The notes under the pieces were generated by a model. That model ran no database searches. It had not been told where the DNA came from and saw only the letters and a list, made by a program, of their open reading frames with translations. From assembly GCF_041146395.1 (NCBI RefSeq), contig NC_090989.1, forward strand, positions 285,001,343-285,065,342: a stretch of DNA of 64,000 bases, given 5' to 3'. The translations under genes were made by a program, and so were the position numbers. How positions within the stretch are numbered: the first letter of the stretch is position 1; every line of letters starts with the position of its first letter. The stretch comes from Eulemur rufifrons (taxonomy: Eukaryota; Chordata; Mammalia; Primates; Lemuridae). Positions 43,201 to 52,100 of this stretch are shown one piece after another.

Positions 43201-45448
43201 AGCCTGCTCTGCCGCCGGCCCCCCACGGGCCCCCCGCTTCGGGTCCCGCGGCCTCAAACACAGTGGCTAGTCCGGGCACCTCAGCCTCCTGGCAGGAGGC
43301 TGGCACTTCAGCCCAGGACGAGGGGTCCTCCACCCTGCAAACCCTGCCCCTTGCGGCTGCATCTGGAACCCCTGCGCTGGGCCCAGGCCAGGCCCCTGGG
43401 AGCTGCCACCCGAATAGTCTCGGACAGTCTCAGGCCCCTGCCGCGTCCCGGAAGCAGGGCCTGCCGGAGGCACTGCCCTTTCTCCCCGCGGCCCCCAGCC
43501 CTGCACAGCCGCCCACCCAGCCCCTCAGCCTGACACACAAGGGTGGGCCACATGTGGCAGCCAACATCCCTCTCCCTGTCACCTGGGTGCTCACAGCCCA
43601 GGGGCTGCTTCCTGTGTCTGTGCCAGCTGTGGTGGGCCTTCCCAGGCCAGCAGGGACCCCGGACCCCACAGGGCTGCCGGTGGCTCTGCTGCCTCCCCCG
43701 GCTCAGACCCAGGCAGCCCAGGGTCCCCGGGCCCTGGGGCTGAGCTGCCCTTGGCAGCCCCAGGCCAGCACGGACGTGGGAGCAGACCCTTCCCCCAAGA
43801 CAGGCCCCTCGACCCCTCCCACACAGCCCCCGTCACAAGGCCCTGCAGAAGTGGACGGTGGGGTGGCCTGTGTGGCCAGCACGTCTCCTCAGGCCGACCA
43901 CCTGGAGGCGGAGGCCCTGTGGCCCAGCCGGCTGCCTGCCTGCGGTGGTGCTGGCCCGGGCAGTGATCCAGGAGGGACCTCAGGGACACGGGAGCCCAGA
44001 GGGCCTCCACCTGGGCATGAGAAAGGTTCCCTGGACCTGGGCCTGCTCTCCCAGCAGAGTGAGGCGGCCACACAGGAGTGGCTGCGGGGGCAGGGTGGGG
44101 TGTGTGTGGCCCCCCTGGGGAGCAGGCTGCCCTACCAGCCCCCTGCCCTGTGCAGCCTGCGGGCACTGTCCGGTCTCCTGCTCCACAAGAAGGCCTTGGA
44201 GCACAAGGCTGCTTCCCTGGCGCCCAGCAGGGCAGCCGGGGGCCAGGCCGAGCCCAGGGCCGGAGCCCTGCAGGCCGCTCTGGGGCTGGTGCGGGGGCAG
44301 CTCCGGGACAACCCTGCCTACCTCCTGCTGAAGGCGCGGTTCCTGGCCACCTTCACCGTCCCCGCGCTCCTGGCCACCCTGCCTCCCCGTGGCGTCCCCA
44401 CCACCCTCTCAGCAGCCACAGGCGGGGGCTCAGAGAGTGAGGACGAGGGCCTGGGCGATCCGGAGCTCACAGCAGCCAGCAGCCCCCACCAGGTACGGCG
44501 GGCTTCCAGCCACAGCCCCACTTACCCGAGGTGGCCCCGGTGGCAACCTCACCCGCCCTGGCGTGTCCGGCCTGCCCACAGCAGCAGGCGGGGGGGACAG
44601 GCAGAAGTCGCGGGCAGCTGGGTTCCCTGGGAGGAGGAAGTGGGCACCGAGCCCCCCGCTTGCGTGTGGCGTCTGCAGAAGTCGCCTCCCCTTTTGGGCA
44701 GTGTGGGGACACGCGGAGAGGGGCCGCTGGCCCAGGTCACGTGCCGCACACGTGGGCCGTCCACGTAGGGCAGCAGCTGTGTCCTTCCCAGCACTTCTGG
44801 GGGCACAGGGTCCCCTGGGTGTCACCTCCCTGACTGCGTGTGGCGAGAGTGTTCTCAGCTCTGTGCGTAAAACCACTTATTTCCTAATGAGAACCCTGAC
44901 GTGGAAAGCGTATGGACTGTCCTTGGGTCCCCCACAGCTGTACCCAGGGAGCCCCCAGCAAGGCCCCTCCCCTGCTGCCACTTGCAGCAGCCTGGGGGCA
45001 GCGCCACCGCGGCGGCTTTCCCCGAGGAAGCCCCAAAGCAGGTCCTCCCCGCCCCGGGCACACGTGGGGCAGGTCTGCCTCCCTTCCCAAGGCCGCTGCC
45101 TGAGCCCCCAGTCAGCTGGGAGAGCTCCCGTGCCCACACCTGAGTGCAGCCCCCAAGCCCTGCCCGGGACCTCACCGCCCTTCCCTCGGGGCAGGAGGGC
45201 CTGGAACAGCTGGCACCCTGTCCCATGCGGGACCCCCTCCGGGCCCTCCCTCCCCACGCCTGATTCCCGCCTACTGTGGCTGGGGGTCACACGTGTCCCT
45301 GCCTGGGCTTTGTGTGCAGCAAACCCCAGGCCCTGGCGAGGGCTCTGGCCCCTCCTGCCTGGATGCCTCTGCCGACCTTGACACCGACCTGGACGTGCTC
45401 AGGACCCGGCATTCCCGGCACGCCCGGAAGCGCAGGCGGCTGCTGTGA
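28253..45448 (+). CDS. SNAPC4: snRNA-activating protein complex subunit 4 (SNAP190), complete
   Basis: Largest SNAPc subunit; binds the proximal sequence element of snRNA promoters for RNA polymerases II and III. Coding exons: 28253-28382, 29355-29401, 30307-30474, 30653-30778, 31262-31340, 31808-31889, 33050-33154, 33234-33306, 33708-33872, 34140-34287, 34574-34680, 34841-34935, 37149-37243, 38578-38657, 38961-39437, 40205-40288, 40473-40719, 41130-41200, 41696-41806, 42460-42487, 42967-44492, 45320-45448. Sum 4173 nt, 1390 aa (human 1469; the shortfall is in the Pro/Ser-rich C-terminal half). Starts [20 protein letters not shown]. Residues about 270-500 are the tandem Myb repeats ([66 protein letters not shown]). 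Then a basic run (QRRRRRLRR, ~506) and a Ser-rich tract (~515-540). The tail DLDVLRTRH...RKRRRLL is conserved. The first-exon acceptor is ambiguous (28217 preferred). Confidence 0.97.
32825..32890 (-). repeat. Possible antisense MIR trace
   Basis: tttatgggggcggagactga then ggcagggaggataaggcggg loosely follows the MIR antisense pattern. Weak; lies in the SNAPC4 intron before exon 7. Confidence 0.25.
35308..37095 (+). mobile_element. Old LINE-1 sequence (ORF2 end and 3' region), interrupted by an Alu
   Basis: Opens with agctttattgagataaattc (L1 3'-region pattern), then aagttcgacagtgggcaaaa ... gaacagacacttctgcaaag ... cacatgaaagatgctcagca, the L1 ORF2 C-terminal DNA pattern. After the Alu come caatggaatattattcagcc and aggtgtgaagtggaatcatg ... 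gttaagcatcttttcatggg. Heavily decayed; probably more than one fragment. In the SNAPC4 intron before exon 13. Confidence 0.8.
35617..35922 (+). mobile_element. Alu element nested in L1
   Basis: Sense dimer from ggcaggcgtggtggctcaca to a caaaacaaaaag tail, with cctgggcaacatagcgagac in the left arm. L1 ORF2-like sequence flanks both sides, so the Alu inserted later. Confidence 0.88.
37400..37555. repeat. Ancient interspersed repeat, family not determined
   Basis: Contains ttcattatagaaaacttaca and gcatcacccagagataaccg, a pattern recurring in many mammalian old repeats. A similar piece appears near 51607-51740. Family not assigned. Confidence 0.35.
37566..37898 (+). mobile_element. Strepsirrhine-type Alu element, sense
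   Basis: Dimer from ggctgggcatggtggctcac to poly(A) near 37887, with 'cctgagcaagagcgagacc' and an A-rich left-arm insert (tagaaattagctggaccact, then aaaatatataggaaaaatta). Right arm ends 'gcactctagcccaggcaaca'. In the SNAPC4 intron before exon 14. Confidence 0.9.
39020..39092 (+). repeat. SNAPC4: In-frame AGC/CAG trinucleotide tract in SNAPC4 exon 15
   Basis: Imperfect runs of AGC broken by GGTGG-type segments encode a Ser-rich stretch ([17 protein letters not shown], then [10 protein letters not shown]). The longest pure run is at about 39067-39081. Confidence 0.85.
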
Positions 45449-45990
45449 GCAGCAGGTGAGGGGGGTGGGGGCCTCCCCCGCAGCCAGGAGAAAGCACATG
45501 CGGGAGGGGCCTGGGGCTGGGACGGGGGCCACGAGGGGTGTCTGGGACCGTCCAGTTGCCCCCGTGTAGCCCATCCTTGGGCTCCTGTGCCCAAGCATGG
45601 CCCTGCCTCCCGGCCATCAGAGATGGGGACAGGTGGTCCAGCAGGTGGACAGTTGGCACAGTGCCAGCCTTGGCCCCTGTCCCTCACAGCACTGCCCATG
45701 GGGTCTGGCTGGGTGTGCCTGGGGCCCCACCCGAGTGTTTGTGCTGCAGGACAGGACACCCCCAAAGCCACAGCTGCAGCTGAGGAGAGGCAGGGCCCCC
45801 GCCTGCCCCAGCAGCCGCTGCCGCCCCGCAGGAGAAAGTGCCGGAGGCCGGGGAGCTGCTGCCCGGGACGGACCTCTGTGTGCAGGGGGCAAGGGGAGGC
45901 CCCCAAATGGACCGAGTCATCACAGGCTTAGCTGTTCCCCAAGTGCAAACCTGAGTATTTGAAGGAATAAAGTTCTATTTTTTAATTAAA
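45449..45990 (+). other. SNAPC4: SNAPC4 3' untranslated region, possibly spliced
   Basis: Follows the TGA at 45446-45448. A good donor (CAG|GTGAGG at 45455/45456) and acceptor (gtgctgcag ending at 45749) suggest a 294-nt intron in the 3'UTR, with a final non-coding exon from 45750. Ends near AATAAA at 45966. Confidence 0.55.
45966..45971 (+). terminator. SNAPC4: SNAPC4 polyadenylation signal AATAAA
   Basis: Canonical hexamer followed by a T-rich stretch, about 520 nt after the SNAPC4 stop. Confidence 0.8.
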
Positions 45991-48900
45991 AAGGGTCTTG
46001 TGGTTTTGTTGCCTGGAGATACTGAGCACGTGGAGGGAGCTTCCTCCTGGCACCGCTGGACCAGCCCTGGGGTCCTGGCAGTCTCCTGTGCCCGCGGCTG
46101 CCTCGCAGCCCATGAGCCCACGACCCTGAGCCTCAGCTCGCACGAGGGCACTGGGGAGGGGACAGAGGAGCAGGTTTTGCCCCTCACGGATGGCATCTGT
46201 GCCTCCGGCCCTCAGGCAGAGCCTGTGCCCTCTCCAGGCGGCTGCCAGCCCTCGTGCCACCCAGGCTGACCCCAGCGGCCACCTGGCTGCCCACAGTCAC
46301 GGCGCGGGCTCCCTCCCTCTTGCACGGGCATCTCTGGCACGAGAGCAGGTCCCGGCTGCAGCTCTGTCCCTCTGCGTGTCCTGCGTCCCTCCGCGGTGAC
46401 GATGCCCCCAGGCCCTCGGCTCACCCATGAGCTTTGTCTCACAGTAACCGCCGTGGGCAACCCGGCTGCCCCGAGCCCGCAGACGGCACGTCCCACCTCA
46501 CGCCAGCGCTCTGGGAGCACATCCCTGGCTTCCGCGCAACTTCCGCGGGACTGTGGGCAACTAAGAGGTTTGTTATTTAATTTCCAAATATTTGGGAATT
46601 TGCCAGATACCGGTTACTGACTTCTAGCTTAATTCTGACATGGTCGGAGAACATGGCATTTTCACTCACCGTTAAGGACACACGCCACAAGGAAGCCACC
46701 ATTATGTTCCTCTCACAAACGGGGAAACTGTCGGAGGGCTCACCGCCCGGGCGCCACACGGCAGCGGGACCCCAAGGCCCGTTCCTCCCTGCGTGGTGTC
46801 GGGCTGTCCTCCCGCAGAGCCCAGCAGCAGGGACGGCCCAGGGCTGAGGGCCACGGGCCGACGGGAGGGAGCAGTCAGGTGAGCTCTGCGCCAGCTCCCT
46901 GCCCTGCCCGCCCAGCCGCCCCTTCTTGTAGCTGCCGGGCGGCAGCCTGGTTAACTGGCTCTGCCAGGTGAGGCGAGGCCTGGGGTTCCAAGACCACATC
47001 GGAGACGAGGCTGTGGCTGCCAGAGGGGTGCCAGAGCCTGCCGTCCACGGAGGACTCTGCAGCCCTTGTCCACGAACGTGCCCTGCCACCAACAGCCCTT
47101 CCGAAACTGGCTCGGGGTCCTGGAAGTGGCCTCCCAGTCCTCCCCATGGAGCCTGGTAAAGAGGGAGGTGCAAAGTGGGGACACCCAGCAAGGAGGATGC
47201 TGTGGTGGGCATCAGGCTGGGTGGTGGCCGGTGCCCACGGCCCCTGGAGCCTGCAGCAGCCTCCTGGGCCTGCCTGCCCCCGGGACACCATGAGGTGGGC
47301 TGCTGGCCCTTGTGTGACCCAAGCATGTGCTGGCCGTGTCGTGTGGGTGTGAGCCAGGCTTGGGTGAGCTCTCCCCTGCCGTGCCCTGTAGGCCTGCCCA
47401 CAGCCAGCCGCCCCAAGCCTGCACCCCTGTCCCCAAGATGCTGGCAAGGGCGCAGGTGTCAGGCACAGAGCACCCCCACTGGAGGAGCCCCCAGAAGCCT
47501 GTGTCCGGCCTCTTCCAGCCCACAAGAGGCCTCTTCTCTCACTTCTACCTGCCAGGTGCCAGGGCTGGGCCTCCCAGGACCCAGGACCCAGGACCCCTGG
47601 GCAGCAACAGGCCGGGAGGGCTCCCAGCAGCCTTCCGCTGTAGGGTGGAGGGAGAACTTCCACTTCCCCTGCCCCACCTCCTGGGGCCGCCCTGGCTGGG
47701 CGAATCGGAAGGCAGGACACCAGGACTGGCCCCTGGGGAGGCCGGGCAGCTCTGCGGAGCTCCCAGACCGCCAGGAAGTGCACAGGCACCTCGTGCCTCG
47801 CGGCTCCTCCCTCCTCCAGCGGCGCTGCCTCCCACAGGGCGCTGCTGGCTACAGGTGTCTGGTGTCTGCCGTGCAGGTGGCCCCGGAGGACCCCGAGGTA
47901 GGTCGGTGGGCGGGGAAGACCAGGGGCGGCTCTTTTTGGGGGGCCTGGAGCAAATAGCCCAGAGCAACACTAAGCTTCTGACAGCCGGCCAGGCGGCCTC
48001 CACCGTCCTGCCTGTCACAGCCACTGTGAACGCCTGCTTCTTTCAGTGGCACGAACAGTCGAGACAGGCGTGGCTCGAGTGGATTTGGGGCCAGAAAGGT
48101 GGCAGTGGGCCCGTGTCCCGCGGAGCCACAGGGGTTGGTAGGCAGTCCCCTCTGTCACTGGGCTGTGTGGATGACAGCACAGCAGGAAGTTGAGAAATTT
48201 CTCCGAAGACCCAGCCGGCTGCAACCCGTGTCTCCAGGAGCAGTGATCCAGCTCCCTCGGGCTGGACACCAGCGTGTCCCGGGGGCTGGAGGCCGTCTGA
48301 GGGGCTGCGTCCTGCCAGCTACACCCAGCCTTGGCCCAGTCCTGGGAGGGCATCTTCCAGCCGGTGGAGGGGACAGCTGGGGTGGAGGGGACAGCTGGCC
48401 TGACCACCTTAAGGGTGTGCCTGGGGGCCGGGCCTCATCTGGGGTGACCAGCACGGGAAGCCGCTGGTGCCCAGCACCCGGGGACCCCCCGGCAGCCGTG
48501 GGCCACGTCGCCAGCCCCTCCCTGGTGCCCGGGCCTGGCAGGGATGACAGACCCACTCCTGTGGGCAGGCCTCCGTCACTCTTCCCAGATGGCACGGGGA
48601 CAAGCAGCTACCGAGGGCTGGGTGGGCCGGCGCGGGAAGGAGGGCGCGGGCCTGGGCAGTGAGTGGGCTGAGCAATGAGGAAGTCCTGCACTGACGCTGC
48701 CTCGGGCCGGCCGCTGCCAAGGTGGGGGGTTACACAGCACTGGCCGGCGGAGGCTGGATCCACCTCCCCAGGGCCACACAACGATGAGGTGCCAGGCAGG
48801 GCAGCCCCCAGGTGCAAACAGCTGCTCCCACCTCCATGGGTGGGGAGCGGCTGCCCCTGCGGGCTCAGGACTCTTTGGGGGTGTCCAGGGGCAGAGGCCA

Positions 48901-49090
48901 GAGGAGGGTCACAGCACAGGGGAGTGTTCGCTCAGACCCAGCTTGTGCGGTGACGGGGTGGCAGAGGGCCGGAGCGGGGCGCAGGAGGGGCACCCCAGGC
49001 TGGGTTCCGGTGTGGGCGCCGCTCAGGGAGCAGGTTCTGGGCCTGGGGGGAACAGGAGGCGGCAACCCTCGGCTGCCTTCCCCACCCCAG
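45991..49090. other. Intergenic DNA between SNAPC4 and CARD9
   Basis: About 3.1 kb of GC-rich sequence with no exon I can support. It should hold the CARD9 promoter and any non-coding first exon, but I could not place them. One old L1 piece is at 46566-46665. Small local duplications occur at about 47571-47597 (cccaggac repeats) and 48363-48398. Confidence 0.5.
46566..46665 (+). mobile_element. Old LINE-1 fragment
   Basis: aatttccaaatatttgggaa then ttactgacttctagcttaat and catggtcggagaacatggca follow a common L1 pattern (tttaatttccacatatttgtgaa ... ttgatttctagtttcattcc ... gtggtcagagaacat). Confidence 0.6.
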
Positions 49091-49107
49091 CCGCCCCCCG
49101 CGAGGCC

Positions 49108-52100
49108 ATGTCGGACTACGAGAACGACGACGAGTGCTGGGCGGCCCTGGAGGGCTTCCGGGTGATGCTCACCTCGGTCATCGACCCCTCGCGCATCACC
49201 CCCTACCTGCGGCAGTGCAAAGTCCTGAACCCCGACGACGAGGAGCAGGTGCTCAGCGACCCCAGCCTGGTCATCCGCAAGCGGAAGGCAGGTCGGTGCC
49301 CCTCGGCCCCCAAACCCAGCCAGGAGCCACCGCGGAGGCGGCTGTGTCCCTGACCCGCCCCGGGGGGCCCGGCCAGCTTTGTCCCGGCCCCCGTGAGCCC
49401 AACCCTGAGGGGGAGCCCCCCGCACCCCCAGCCTGCTCCTGTCGGCAGGGCTGTCCAGAGGAGGGAGGTGCAGCTCCCGCCTCACCTGGGCCCCTCCAGG
49501 CTGCGAGGGTGGGAGGCGGGACGCCCGCAGCCCGGGTGCCCTCTGCCCAGAGCGTGCCGGCGTGTCCCACCCGGCCACTGGGGTCCCCAGGCGTGCTCCT
49601 GGACATCCTGCAGCGCACCGGCCACAAGGGCTACGTGGCCTTCCTGGAGAGCCTGGAGCTGTACTACCCGCAGCTGTACAAGAAGGTCACGGGCAAGGAG
49701 CCCTCCCGTGTCTTCTCCATGATCATCGGTGAGCCCCGCCCACGCTGCTGTGGTCGCCCCACTCTGTCCCCAGGTCCTGCCCTGTCTGCTGTCGGGGTCA
49801 GAGCTCCCTGCCAGGCTGGGGTCCCGTGGGCCTCTGGAGGGGGTGCAGTGGGGGTGGGAACCCCCTCATGGCTCTGGGTACTCACCCAGATGAGGGTGTG
49901 GCCCCCACAGCCCTGTCCCCAGGCCATACCCCTGCTGCCGCGGGGACCTCATCCTGTGGGTCCAGCAGCAGAAGGACACTCTCCTGGCAGGGGATCGTGT
50001 CACGTCTTTCGTTAAGACCCGTCACCACATTGGACAAAGAGGGCACGGCCTGGTGCCTGGCTGCCCCGTGCCCGGGGACGTGGCCCAAGAGGCGGGTTAG
50101 GATCTGGGTCCTTTCATCAGCACTGAGCAGTCCTGGCACTGAGGTAGCAGGGCCTCTTTGGGGCTCAGCTTCTGTCTGCGGGGCCCAGCGTGTCCCCTCG
50201 GCCTGGCCAGTGTCCCCAGAAGCCGTGAGCTGCTGGTCTTTCCAAGGCCCAGCGTGAGCGGGCAGAGCCGCCACACCGCCTGACACTGGCCTCGCGCAGA
50301 TGCGTCCGGGGAGTCGGGCCTGACGCAGCTGCTGATGACGGAGGTGATGAAGCTGCAGAAGAAGGTGCAGGACCTGACGGTGCTGCTGCGCTCCAAGGAC
50401 GACTTCATCGAGGAGCTGCGCGTGAAGGACGGCCTGCTGCGCAGGCACCAGGAGCGCGTGCAGCGGCTCAGGGAGGAGTGCGACGCCGGCAGCCGCGAGC
50501 TCAAGCGCTGCAAGGACGAGAACTACGACCTGGCCATGCGCCTGGCCCGCCAGAGCGAGGAGAAGGGCGCGGCGCTCATGCGGAACCGCGACCTGCAGCT
50601 CGAGGTGAGGGGCGTCCCCGGGAAGCAGGGTGTGCCCCGCTCGCCCGGCCGGGGGGCTGCAGGCAGGGGCGGGGGCGGGGGCCGGGGCGGGGGCTCACGG
50701 CTCGTCCGCAGATCGACCGGCTCAAGCACAGCCTCATGAAGGCGGAGGACGACTGCAAGGTGGAGCGCAAGCACACGCTGAAGCTCAGGCACGCCATGGA
50801 GCAGCGGCCCAGCCAGGAGCTGCTCTGGGAGCTGCAGCAGGAGAAGGCCCAGCTGCAGGCGCGGCTGCAGGGCCTGGAGGCCTCGGTCCAGGTGGGGCTG
50901 CGCGCCGCGGGCGGGGCCGGCAGGGCACGGGGGCTGCCCAGCACCACAGCCCTCTGCCCCGCAGGAGGGGAAGCTGGGCAGGAGCAGCCCCTACATCCAG
51001 GTGCTGGAGGAGGACTGGCGGCAGGCGCTGCGCGACCAGCAGGAACAGGCCAGCACCATCTTCTCCCTGCGCAAGGACCTGCGCCAGGGCGAGGCCCAGC
51101 GCATCCGGGTACGTGGGCAGGGCAGGTGCACGCTGCATGGGGCCCAGCCAGGCTGGGTGGCTGCCACACCTGCTCCGTGCCCTGAGGCGGAGCACACCTC
51201 CACTTCCCCCCTTCCTGGAGGCACCGCCCTCCGGTGCCCACTCCTTGTCCGCGTCCCCAGTGGGGGGGCCCATGGTGCCGTGGTCGGGAAGCACAGGGCC
51301 CCTGACCATGAGTGTCCCCGAGCTCCTGCCCTGAGCACACCTGGGGGCCTAGGGCGCGCGGGGGCTGAGCCACTGTCCCCGGCAGTGCATGGAGGAGAAG
51401 GAGATGTTCGAGCTGCAGTGCCTGGCCCTGCGCAAGGACTCCAAGATGTACAAGGAGCGCATCGAGGCCATCCTGCAGCAGATGGAGGAGGTGGCCATCG
51501 AGCGGGACCAGGTGGGCCTCGCCGAGGCGGGAGGGAGCCGCCCATGTCCCCGAGGGCCAGGGCGCAGCCATGCAGAAGCCTTTCTGGGGCGGTTGTCCGG
51601 TTTTTAAATGACAGAAGTACCATGCGCTCATTTTCACGCAGACGATAACGAAGTTAACCTCCCCTGCCCCACCCCAGCCTGCTCTCTGGGGAAACCATGT
51701 CCACCGTGGGGCTCCCCCTTCCAGACCTGGGTCCATAGGCATATAGTTTTGGGGTTTGTTTTAGAAAAATGGAAGCTTTCCATCTGTCTTGTTTTCCAAG
51801 TAGATTTTTTACTTTTAATAAAACTGGGCACCTCGGCAGCCAGTGGCAGCCGTGGCACTGGGGCCATTGGGTGGCAGCCGTGGCACTGGGGCCATTGGGT
51901 GGCAGCCGTGGCACTGGGGGCGTTGGGTGGCAGCCGTGGCATTGAGGGTATTGGGTGGCAGCCATGGCATTGGGTGGCAGCCGTGGCATTGGGGGGCATT
52001 GGGTGGCAGCCGTGGCACTGGGGGCGTTGGGTGGCAGCCGTGGCACTGGGGGCATTGGGTGGCAGCCGTGGCATTGAGGGTATTGGGTGGCAGCCATGGC

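Noticed and set aside
44389..45381. 330-codon plus-strand frame between SNAPC4 exons 21 and 22
   Set aside because: It uses a different frame from SNAPC4 exon 21 and reads through the intron. I considered an extra exon after the acceptor near 44938, but the 44492-to-45320 junction already keeps frame into the conserved tail.
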